DNA from: Bacteroidota bacterium
Lineage (GTDB): Bacteria; Bacteroidota; Bacteroidia; Chitinophagales; Saprospiraceae
Assembly (NCBI GenBank): GCA_963169455.1
Contig: CAUJDW010000079.1
Span: 42,709 to 106,708, forward strand
Reading direction: 5' to 3'
Length of the DNA stretch: 64,000 nt
The position numbers and the translations under genes are program-made. Shown here in pieces: positions 37,274 through 44,510 of this stretch (positions are counted from its first letter, which is position 1; the number at the start of each line of letters is the position of its first letter). The notes beneath the pieces are model-generated. The model was not told the origin of the DNA, made no database searches, and worked only from the letters and a program-made list of their open reading frames with translations.

Positions 37274-39076
37274 TTACTGCACGTTATCCCCCCGAAGCTG
37301 CCGGAAGCGCTTCCGGGCCTCTACGGCGAAGGTGCTCCCCGAGAAATCGATGAACAGGGTTTCGTACAGGGCCATGGCTTTTTCCGGCTCATTGAGCTGC
37401 TTATCGTAAAGCTGGGCCAGTTCGTACAGGGCGTTATCGGCGCGAATCTCCTCCTTGTGTTCATCTATGATCTTCTGCAGCAGCCCGGCGGCCCTGTTGT
37501 AGTCCCGCTTTTTCTTAAAGACCTGTGCTTCCAGATAGAGTATATCGTCCAGGAGCGAGTGCGCCGGGAAGTTTTGCCGCAGGGAGTCCAGCTTCAGAAA
37601 AGCCTCGTCGAAGCGGTTCTGAAAGACGAGCAGTTCGGCGTCGGCGTACAACTGCAGTGCGGTGGCGGTAGTGTCCAGCCCGAGGTTGTCCATGATGAAC
37701 ACGGACAGGTCCAGGGCGTCATTGGCAATGAGCTTGGAGGTGGAAGCCTTCAGGATGTCGAACTGCGCCTGCGCCCACTGGAAGTCGCCGGCGTAATAAG
37801 AGAGTTTGGCGTTGCGGAAGCGGGCCTCATGGCCGATCTGGTCCTCTTTGAAGGCCTTGTCCACCTGGGAATACAACAATGTGGCTTCCCAGATTTCCCC
37901 TTTCATCAGGTAGTAGTCGGCGAGGTTGATCTTGCCGTAGGCCTGGGTAGTGGGGTTGACGTTGGGGTATCCAATCATGTCGGAAAGCATGGCGATGGCC
38001 TTGCCCAGGTCGTTGAGGTAGAGGGCCACCAGTTCGGCTTCTTCGAGAATGATATTGGCCGTCACTTTGGAGCGGCCGAATTCATCAAGGAAGGATTCGT
38101 ATTCCGCTTCCAGTTGGAGCAGGGCTTCCCGGCTGTAGTCGTAACCTTCCACGAGTTGACGGCGCTTGCAGCGCAGGGCTTCCCGCTTGGCGTCGATGTA
38201 ATAGGTGGAACTGGGCCCTTTATCCGCGACAATATATTCGTATGCCTGGATGGCGGCGGCGTAGTCCCTGTCGGAAGCGGCGATTTCCCCGAGGCGGAAG
38301 ACGCGGCCGCCGTTTTCCTGCAGGCGCCGGTCGAGGGCGCGCAACTGGCGGAAGGCGTTTTGGTAGTCTTTTTGCTGGATGAACACCCAGCTCAGCATTT
38401 CGGGGTAGAAATCGTTGGCGGGGCCTTCCTGGATGCGGGTATAAAGCTGGGCTTTGAGCTCTTCGTAGTCTTCCGGAAGCAGGTAACGCTGGAAGATGGC
38501 CTTAACGGTGTTGGCCCGCCCGGGGTCCAGTTCGATGCTGTTGAGGTAACTTTCCACCATTTTGGCGGAATCGCCTTTGCGGCGGTACAATTCCCCCAGG
38601 TTATAGGCGAAAACCTGGCTGTCTTTCAGCATGGCGGCGCCTTTTTCGTAGGTTTCTATGGCCAGGTCGTATTTGGTCAGGGTGGTGAAGGCGTTTGCCA
38701 GTTTGGTGATGGCGAACTGGTCCTGGGGCATCATTTCGATGGCCTTCCGGTACTGGGCCTCCGCCTCCTCGTCCTTTACCTGGCGTTCAAACAGTTTGCC
38801 GTATGTGACGTACAACTGGACATTTGCCGGGTCGCGCTTCAGTTGCTTTTTGATGACCTTTTCGCAATCGTCAAAAGCTTCCAGCGCCAGCAGGCATTCC
38901 ACGTAGCGGTCGAAGTAATAATCATTGAAATTGCTTTGTTCGAAGAGCTTTTCATAAAGGACGGCCGCCTTTTCGAACTCCCCGTCGGTGTAGTACTGCT
39001 GGGCCAGCCGGGCGTCCTGGCCCAGGGCGGCAAAGGCGAAAAGCAGGCCTGCTGCCAAAAGAATGCTTCTGATCAT
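37274..39076 (-). CDS. Secreted TPR-repeat protein
   Basis: 600 residues. A signal peptide (MIRSILLAAGLLFAFAALGQ) is followed by many TPR-like helical pairs through the protein (DGEFEKAAVLYEKLFEQS, KYDLAIETYEKGAAML, RDYAAAIQAYEYIV, RDYNRAAGLLQKIIDEHKEE). Probably a periplasmic or outer-membrane scaffold, as for YfgC/BamD-like Bacteroidota TPR proteins. It is followed upstream by tonB in the same direction, separated by a terminator hairpin. Confidence 0.85.
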   Translation of the reverse strand: MIRSILLAAGLLFAFAALGQDARLAQQYYTDGEFEKAAVLYEKLFEQSNFNDYYFDRYVECLLALEAFDDCEKVIKKQLKRDPANVQLYVTYGKLFERQVKDEEAEAQYRKAIEMMPQDQFAITKLANAFTTLTKYDLAIETYEKGAAMLKDSQVFAYNLGELYRRKGDSAKMVESYLNSIELDPGRANTVKAIFQRYLLPEDYEELKAQLYTRIQEGPANDFYPEMLSWVFIQQKDYQNAFRQLRALDRRLQENGGRVFRLGEIAASDRDYAAAIQAYEYIVADKGPSSTYYIDAKREALRCKRRQLVEGYDYSREALLQLEAEYESFLDEFGRSKVTANIILEEAELVALYLNDLGKAIAMLSDMIGYPNVNPTTQAYGKINLADYYLMKGEIWEATLLYSQVDKAFKEDQIGHEARFRNAKLSYYAGDFQWAQAQFDILKASTSKLIANDALDLSVFIMDNLGLDTTATALQLYADAELLVFQNRFDEAFLKLDSLRQNFPAHSLLDDILYLEAQVFKKKRDYNRAAGLLQKIIDEHKEEIRADNALYELAQLYDKQLNEPEKAMALYETLFIDFSGSTFAVEARKRFRQLRGDNVQ

Positions 39077-39138
39077 TGCTCGGGTATTTTACAGTATAAA
39101 AAACGCCCTTTTCAGGCAAAAGTTTCTTTCAAAAAGGA

Positions 39139-39184
39139 AGAGCGGCTAATCTCCGGGTAAGGAGGTTAGCCGCTCTTTCTTTTT
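39139..39184. terminator. Terminator between tonB and the TPR gene
   Basis: Arms of 16 bases (39139-39154 and 39161-39176) pair with one G-T, loop GGGTAA, then TTCTTTTT on the plus strand and pyrimidine-rich sequence on the minus strand. Confidence 0.75.
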
Positions 39185-39205
39185 GGGTGCGGAAAAGTGC
39201 GAGGC

Positions 39206-40123
39206 CTATTCGAGGCGGAATTTGACCGGCAGGTTGAACTGCACCCGCACGGGGCGGCCGCGTTGTTTGCCGGGAACCCACTTCACGCCCTGATCGTTCA
39301 TCAGGTTGACCACGCGCATGGCTTCAGCGCCGCACTGGGCGCCGATGTCGCGCACGACTTTGGCGTCGGTCACGGCGCCGTCCTTTTCCACCACGAACTG
39401 TACGACGACGGTGCCTTCAACGCCGTTTTCACGGGCGATGGCCGGATACTTGATGTTCTTGTAGATGAACTCGAGCATCTTCTTGTCGGCGCACTGCTTC
39501 TTTTCTTCCTTGGTGGGAAGGTCTTCGCAACCCGGGAAGCGGGGCATGTCTTCCACTACCTTGAAGATTTCCTCCACTTCCGGAGCGGGAGGCGGCGGGG
39601 GCGGCGGCGGCGGGGGCGGCGGCGCTGCCGCTTTCACCGGTGGAGCATCCACTACCGTAGATTCATCCACGGACTGGTCGACGAACTCCACTTCTTCTTC
39701 TTCGAGTACTGTTTCATCCGGCACCTCTTCGATCACGGGAGGTGGCGGGGGAGGAGGAGGGGGAGGCGGTTCAGCGGTCCGAGGCGGTTCGATTTCGATC
39801 TCCTCGTCGAGGGTCAGGGCATCATCCGGGATGAACACCTTTTCCTCGTATTGAGTCCAACTGAAGGCCAGAACGGTCAGGCCAAGCGCCAGGACAAGCC
39901 CGAGGTTGAAGAAGGTACCACTGTACCTGAACACGTCGGCCCAGGGGTACTTCGTCCTCGCTTCCATTGGCGATGTTCCTGCCGCGCTTCCTGCTGCATG
40001 AGCTGGGCCGCTGGCGGCGCGCTTGGCATAGACGGACTTCATCACCAGGATGAGGGCAGTTACGCCCACGCCTATGGCCAACACGAACCCTCCCAGCGTT
40101 CCGCCGGTAACTGACAAATCCAT
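39206..40123 (-). CDS. TonB-family energy transducer
   Basis: 305 residues. Two hydrophobic segments (GGFVLAIGVGVTALILVM and FFNLGLVLALGLTVLAF) are followed by a periplasmic linker containing two runs of 11-12 prolines and acidic blocks. The C-terminal TonB domain has IYKNIKYPAIARENGVEGTV, VQFVVEKDGAVTDAKVVRDI and VQFNLPVKFRLE. It links proton motive force to outer-membrane receptors. Two membrane helices rather than one is a feature of Bacteroidota TonB variants. ExbB and ExbD are absent. Confidence 0.9.
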   Translation of the reverse strand: MDLSVTGGTLGGFVLAIGVGVTALILVMKSVYAKRAASGPAHAAGSAAGTSPMEARTKYPWADVFRYSGTFFNLGLVLALGLTVLAFSWTQYEEKVFIPDDALTLDEEIEIEPPRTAEPPPPPPPPPPPVIEEVPDETVLEEEEVEFVDQSVDESTVVDAPPVKAAAPPPPPPPPPPPPAPEVEEIFKVVEDMPRFPGCEDLPTKEEKKQCADKKMLEFIYKNIKYPAIARENGVEGTVVVQFVVEKDGAVTDAKVVRDIGAQCGAEAMRVVNLMNDQGVKWVPGKQRGRPVRVQFNLPVKFRLE

Positions 40124-40134
40124 ACTGACAAGGT

Positions 40135-40458
40135 TTATTTAATCAAAAAATAGACGAATACGCTTGCAAAAGAACCAATAATATTAGCAATAATGTCCAA
40201 TACCTCAAAAAACCTGCCTGGAAAAAAGGCATACTGCACACATTCCAGGGCTGTTCCATACGCACAGCAAAACAATATTGCCCAGCCTGCGGGCCCGGGG
40301 CGCAGGCGTTCGGAACGGCGAAGGCCCCACAGCAACAGGCTGGCCAGCAGGAAATAAGCAGCGCCATGCGCCAGCTTATCTGGCTCCAGCCAATTGAAGG
40401 TTTGTGGTGTTTGTACAGAAGCGCCGGTTGACAGCGCCAGGATAACGGCCGCCCACAT
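40135..40458 (-). CDS. VanZ-like membrane protein
   Basis: 107 residues from ATG 40458. VanZ-type features are LEPDKLAHGAAYFLLASLLL and GTALECVQYAFFPGRFFEVLDI with IIANIIGSFASVFVYF. The frame stays open upstream to the gcvH stop (FKFFIPAL precedes the ATG, completing the first membrane helix), but no ATG, GTG or TTG occurs there, so a CTG near 40533 is possible. Function of the family unknown. Confidence 0.8.
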   Translation of the reverse strand: MWAAVILALSTGASVQTPQTFNWLEPDKLAHGAAYFLLASLLLWGLRRSERLRPGPAGWAILFCCAYGTALECVQYAFFPGRFFEVLDIIANIIGSFASVFVYFLIK

Positions 40459-40554
40459 CAGGGCGGGGATAAAAAATTTGAAATTGGCTCTTTTGCTAGG
40501 ATAGATGCGGCTCAGGTTGGTTTTGGCGTACAGGGAGAAAAAAAATGTGAAAAA

Positions 40555-40947
40555 TTATTCAATGATAGACTGATAGGCTTCGGCGTCCATCAATTCCTCC
40601 AGTTCCTCGGGATTGGACAACTCGATCTTGATAATCCATCCCTTGCCGTAAGGGTCTTCGTTTACCAGGGTGGGGTTGTCGCCCTCCGACTCATTGAGCT
40701 CGGGGTTGAACTCCAGGATTTTTCCGGAAACGGGCATATACATGTCGGAAGTGGTCTTTACAGCTTCGACGGTGCCGAAGGGCTCGCCTTTCTCCAGGCT
40801 CTCGCCCACCGTTTCCACCTCCACGTACACCAGTTCGCCCAATTCGCCCTGGGCGAAATCGGTGATGCCGACGTAGGCGACATTGCCGCCCTCTACACGG
40901 ATCCACTCGTGTTCTTCCGTGTATTTCAGGTTGTCAGGAAAATGCAT
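40555..40947 (-). CDS. gcvH: Glycine cleavage system H protein
   Basis: 130 residues from ATG 40947 (MHFPDNLKYTEEHEWIRVEG). The lipoyl lysine lies in TVEAVKTTSDMYMPVSG, the classical motif. It shuttles aminomethyl groups between P and T proteins, which are not in the window. Upstream of the VanZ gene. Confidence 0.96.
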   Translation of the reverse strand: MHFPDNLKYTEEHEWIRVEGGNVAYVGITDFAQGELGELVYVEVETVGESLEKGEPFGTVEAVKTTSDMYMPVSGKILEFNPELNESEGDNPTLVNEDPYGKGWIIKIELSNPEELEELMDAEAYQSIIE

Positions 40948-41084
40948 GTTTTGAGGATATTTGATAGTCAGCAATGCTATGGCTGCCCAAAAATAAAGGA
41001 TTTTTGCAGACTCTTGACGACTGGAAGAAAAAAATTATGCAGAGGCAAAGGAGCGCCTGCCGCCCCTTTGCCATTCCGATACAA

Positions 41085-42410
41085 TTATTTTACGCTGGCC
41101 TCTTTCTGTTTGGCCAGGAATTGTTTGACCCAGGTGGTCGTAATAGACTTGGGGCGCTCCAGGGGGAAGCCGAGGGCGCGCGCCCAGCAGAGTGCGGAAA
41201 GTACGCCAAGCGCACGCGATACGCCGAAGAGCACGGTGTAGAAGTTGAACTCCTTCACCCCGTAATGCACCAGAAGTGCGCCGGAGTGGGCATCCACGTT
41301 CGGCCAGGGGTTCTTGACCTTGCCCAGGCCCTGAAGGATATCGGGCACTACGTCGAATATCTTCCAGACGACCTCGACGATATCATCGTTTTTGATGTAT
41401 TCCTCCGCGAAGCGCTTCAGCGCGATGAAGCGGGGGTCGGGCTGGCGCAGCACGGCATGCCCGTAGCCGGGGATGACCTGCCCTGCTTCCAGGGTGATAT
41501 TCACGTAATTGGCTATTTCTTCCTTTGTGGGATTGGTGGTTCCCAGGGCGTCGAGCATATTGAATATCCAGCGAATGACCTCCTGGTTGGCCAGCCCGTG
41601 CAAGGGGCCTGCGAGGGCGTTGATCCCGGCAGAGAGGGAGAGGTAAGCATCGCTGAGGGTCGACCCTACCAGGTGGGTGGCGTGCGCAGAAGCGTTGCCG
41701 CCTTCGTGGTCGGCATGGATAACCATGTACAGGCGCATGAGGTTTTTGAATTCCTCCTGTTCTACCCCAAGCATGTGGGCGAAATTGCCCGCCCAGTCAA
41801 GTGAAAGGTCCGGGTGGATGTGTTTGTCCTTGAAGAAAGTGCGCCGGTAAATATAGGCGGCCACCCGGGGCAGCCGGGCAATGAGGTTCATGCTGTCCTC
41901 GTAGGTCGGGTCCCAGTATTCCGTTTTGCCCAATCCTTCCTCATAACGGCGCGCGAAGCAGCTTTCGGTCTGCATGGCATTGATGGCCACGGTGAACTGG
42001 GTCATGGGGTGGGTGTCGGGCGGCAGGTTGTCCAGCACTTTAAAGACGTGTTCGGGGACGTTGCTGCGGCGCATCCATTGGTGGGTGAGCCATTCCATTT
42101 CCTCCTCCGTAGGGATCTCCCCGACGAGCATGAGCCAGAACAGGCCCTCCGGGCGGGGTTCCTTCTCGTGCTCTCCCCTGGGCAGAGAAGCCCTCAGCTC
42201 GGGAATGGAATAACCCCGGAAGCGGATGCCCTCCATGGGGTCGAGTTCCGATGTTTCCCATACCATAGACTTGATGCTCCGGGCCCCGCCGTAAACCTGT
42301 TTGAGTTTGACCTCGTCGATTTTCAAGTCGCCATGTTCCTTCAGGATGTCATGAATCTGGTCTCTCAGGCCATTTGCTTTTTCGATGAATTTTTGTTTCA
42401 GGAGATCCAT
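41085..42410 (-). CDS. Citrate synthase, mitochondrial (eukaryotic) type
   Basis: 441 residues. The sequence follows the animal mitochondrial enzyme, not the E. coli GltA type: HADHEGGNASAHATHLVGST, AGPLHGLANQEVIRW (first catalytic His), PGYGHAVLRQPDPR (second His) and NPWPNVDAHSGALL (catalytic Asp), then VLFGVSRALGVL and RALGFPLERPKS. It condenses acetyl-CoA and oxaloacetate. Such eukaryotic-like forms are known from Bacteroidota and Geobacter. It stands alone, without other TCA genes. Confidence 0.95.
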   Translation of the reverse strand: MDLLKQKFIEKANGLRDQIHDILKEHGDLKIDEVKLKQVYGGARSIKSMVWETSELDPMEGIRFRGYSIPELRASLPRGEHEKEPRPEGLFWLMLVGEIPTEEEMEWLTHQWMRRSNVPEHVFKVLDNLPPDTHPMTQFTVAINAMQTESCFARRYEEGLGKTEYWDPTYEDSMNLIARLPRVAAYIYRRTFFKDKHIHPDLSLDWAGNFAHMLGVEQEEFKNLMRLYMVIHADHEGGNASAHATHLVGSTLSDAYLSLSAGINALAGPLHGLANQEVIRWIFNMLDALGTTNPTKEEIANYVNITLEAGQVIPGYGHAVLRQPDPRFIALKRFAEEYIKNDDIVEVVWKIFDVVPDILQGLGKVKNPWPNVDAHSGALLVHYGVKEFNFYTVLFGVSRALGVLSALCWARALGFPLERPKSITTTWVKQFLAKQKEASVK

Positions 42411-42715
42411 TTATATCTTATGTTAACTGCTTTTATGAAATGGTTTTATTCGTTCATAATCAAACAAACATGCCCTCCTTATGTTCAGCTTTTGAATGGG
42501 CGCCGGGCTTCCGGGCTTGCCGCAGGGCATGGGAAGAAGCCTGTTCCGGAAGCGTTTCAGGAAAAGGCCCGGGAGGGTTTTTCAGATAAGCTGGGTTGTA
42601 GTTTGCCTGGATGGGCTGTTCTTCTTCGGCCTTGCATCAATAAATACGGGCCAAACGCCCAAAAAGTTTATACAGAAAAAAAGCGGCCCTTAACGAGCCG
42701 CCTTCCCGTTGCGTT
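42411..42715. other. Intergenic region upstream of citrate synthase
   Basis: 305 bases with no gene that I can support. Its right end holds the terminator of the gene at 42716. No exact consensus promoter was found for the citrate synthase gene. Confidence 0.5.
42682..42702 (-). terminator. Terminator of the small secreted protein gene
   Basis: On the minus strand GCGGC and GCCGC pair around a short loop and are followed by TTTTTTT. It lies just after the stop at 42716. Confidence 0.7.
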
Positions 42716-43123
42716 TTATTCCATATCCCAGATAGCATACTGGATTTCCTCCCTGCCGGCTCCTTCTTCCTTCATGCGCTGGATAAGGGCAGATTCCCGC
42801 TTGCGCCTTTCCACGGTCTGGTTCCGGAATACCAGGAGTTGCTGTTCATTCAGCATGCGCTGAATGGAAGCCTGCGTCATTTCGCGGATGCTGTTCTTTT
42901 TCTGGAGGTATAACGGCATATCCTGGCTCCGCAGCGGCTCGATGGATTCCAGGTTGCGGAAGCGCCGTTCCTGTATCTCATACATCTCTTCTACCTGCTG
43001 GCTGCTGAGTTGAAACAGGCCGGCCTGTTCCTCGGTAGCCTGTTGGGCCAGTGCTTCGCGATCTTGGGCCAGCGCGACTCCCACGAAGGCAAGCCAGAAA
43101 AAACAAAGGATCAATTTCTTCAT
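42716..43123 (-). CDS. Hypothetical small secreted helical protein
   Basis: 135 residues from ATG 43123 (MKKLILCFFWLAFVGVALAQ, signal peptide). The rest is a charged helical domain resembling LTXXQ/Spy-like proteins (LSSQQVEEMYEIQERRFRNL; MLNEQQLLVFRNQTVERRK). A consensus promoter lies directly upstream on the minus strand. The longer reading frame to 43282 has no signal peptide and crosses this promoter. Confidence 0.7.
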   Translation of the reverse strand: MKKLILCFFWLAFVGVALAQDREALAQQATEEQAGLFQLSSQQVEEMYEIQERRFRNLESIEPLRSQDMPLYLQKKNSIREMTQASIQRMLNEQQLLVFRNQTVERRKRESALIQRMKEEGAGREEIQYAIWDME

Positions 43124-43182
43124 ATTGTTTGTTTTCTGAATTCTTTTTTCGCCGCCGAAAGCTTTATTGGGGCATTTGCCTG

Positions 43183-43214
43183 CAAATCTAAATTTTTGGC
43201 AGGGTAAAATACAA
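43183..43214 (-). promoter_or_regulatory. Promoter of the small secreted protein gene
   Basis: On the minus strand TTG (43214-43212) and TAGATTTG (43190-43183) are 21 bases apart, about 60 bases before the ATG at 43123. Confidence 0.7.
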
Positions 43215-43322
43215 TTTTTGGGCGTTTTATACTGTCGCTGGCTTGCAATTCCCCGATTCCTCACTGCAGCCGGCAGGGCCATCGCATTTGGAACAAACCT
43301 TCAGCCGGATTATGAACGGTGG

Positions 43323-43394
43323 GCGCATCCTGGCTAGCCGTCCGACGGCTTTGAGTCGTCGGACGACTAAACCCGGCTTCCCGGCAGGATGCGC
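43323..43394. repeat. Compound inverted-repeat element
   Basis: Outer arms GCGCATCCTG (43323-43332) and CAGGATGCGC (43385-43394) enclose a second pair CGTCCGACG (43339-43347) and CGTCGGACG (43357-43365). The two inner halves are each near-palindromic. It lies in the 437-base region 43124-43560, upstream of the DUF3109 gene, and has no ORF. A TATCTTTG box (43478-43485) follows nearer the gene. Confidence 0.75.
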
Positions 43395-43560
43395 ATACCG
43401 GCATTTGATTCAAAAAAAAGTTAAATGCGATTGCTCTGCTCCGGCCATCGGATGGCGCGGATTTGTTCCCAATAGGCTATCTTTGCAAACCGGTTTTCCC
43501 GGCCCGGTTTCACAACCTGCGGCTGGAAAAGCCCCTGGTTTAACCATAAAGGCTATCCCA

Positions 43561-44145
43561 ATGTTGCTGATCCAGGATGTGCTCATCAGCGATGATGTGA
43601 TCGAAAAGCAATTTGTCTGCAACCTCTCTGCCTGTAAAGGGGCCTGTTGCTGGGAAGGCGATTACGGCGCGCCCCTCAGCCGCCCCGAACTGGAGGTGCT
43701 GTCCCGCATCTATGAAGATGTGGCGCCTTTCCTGCTGCCCGAAGGCCGCCAGGCCATCGAAGAACAGGGGCCCTACGCCTACTATGAAGATAATGACAGC
43801 TACGGCACGCCCCTCATAAACAACGGCCCCTGCGCCTATATGGTGTACGATGAGCTGGGTATCGCCAAATGTGGCATCGAGCAGGCCTTCCTGGCCGGGA
43901 AGACGGATTTTAAAAAGCCCGTTTCCTGCCACCTCTACCCTATCCGGGCGCTTGGCGACAGGAAGGAGGGCTTCGAAGCACTCAACTACGACCACTGGGA
44001 TATCTGCTCAGCGGCCTGTGAATTGGGTAAAAAGCTACAAATACCTGTTTACCAGTTTGTTAAGGACGCAATCGTGCGCAAGTACGGCCAGGAATTCTAC
44101 GATGAACTCGACGCCGCAGCGCAACACCTCCGGCAGGCCTTATAA
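43561..44145 (+). CDS. DUF3109 family cysteine-rich protein
   Basis: 194 residues from ATG 43561. Cysteines cluster as in the family: FVCNLSACKGACCWEGDYG, CAYMVYDELGIAKCGIEQAF, KPVSCHLYPIR and DICSAACELGKK, likely a metal or Fe-S site. The function of DUF3109 is unknown. No signal peptide, so cytoplasmic. A TATCTTTG -7 box lies at 43478-43485, but no TTG at the right distance. Confidence 0.88.
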   Translation: MLLIQDVLISDDVIEKQFVCNLSACKGACCWEGDYGAPLSRPELEVLSRIYEDVAPFLLPEGRQAIEEQGPYAYYEDNDSYGTPLINNGPCAYMVYDELGIAKCGIEQAFLAGKTDFKKPVSCHLYPIRALGDRKEGFEALNYDHWDICSAACELGKKLQIPVYQFVKDAIVRKYGQEFYDELDAAAQHLRQAL

Positions 44146-44185
44146 GGAAAGGGCATTGAAAATGTGAATAAACGCACCGGAGATA

Positions 44186-44216
44186 TTGACAATTGAAAGT
44201 TTTCTTAATAACTTTG
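44186..44216 (+). promoter_or_regulatory. Strong consensus promoter with no ORF downstream
   Basis: TTG at 44186-44188 and TAACTTTG at 44209-44216, spacing 20, the same sequence form as the tRNA-Asn promoter. Transcription would start near 44222. Confidence 0.75.
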
Positions 44217-44221
44217 CCCTG

Positions 44222-44510
44222 CCCAGGGCTTGATTTTTCAAGCTCTTCCATCCCGAAACCGATATATTCTCCGGAACAGCAACTATCTATCCTGCAGCCC
44301 TGCTTCTGTATGAGCGTGTGCTGGCGCTTTTCCTTATCCGGCGCCGGCAGCTATATCGGTTCCTTATTCCCTGACTGATTTAGGCTTATCCGCTTGAGAG
44401 CTTGCTCTTGGCCCCTTTTCTTGCTGTGAAACATAAAGAATCACGTTTACCCCCCCTTTTGAAGTTGGTTTTTTCTGCAGCTCCGACACCAGTCGGAGCT
44501 GCTTTTTTTT
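44222..44510 (+). ncRNA. Putative structured noncoding RNA, 6S-like
   Basis: The region between a consensus promoter and a rho-independent terminator has no credible ORF. Four helices nest in one rod over 44226-44414: GGGC with GCCC (44226/44411), CAAGCTC with GAGCTTG (44239/44398), GAAACCGATATA with TATATCGGTTCC (44255/44352, one mismatch), and TGCTGGCGC with GCGCCGGCA (44319/44341, one G-T). Between helices 2 and 3 lies an asymmetric bubble of 9 and 34 bases. A rod of about 189 nt with a central bubble resembles 6S RNA, which binds RNA polymerase; this identity is an inference from shape only. tmRNA, RNase P and SRP motifs are absent. Confidence 0.5.
44477..44510 (+). terminator. Terminator of the 44.2 kb noncoding RNA
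   Basis: Arms GCAGCTCCGAC (44477-44487) and its complement (44492-44502), loop ACCA, then eight T. The T run exists only on the plus strand, so it does not serve the minus-strand ftcD gene. Confidence 0.9.

Noticed and set aside
37202..39160. 652-codon plus-strand ORF
   Set aside because: Antisense shadow of the TPR protein; it starts inside the rpmH terminator.
44193..44378. 61-codon ORF in the 44.2 kb unit
   Set aside because: It starts upstream of the predicted transcription start without ATG, and its sequence looks random; the nested helices explain the region better.
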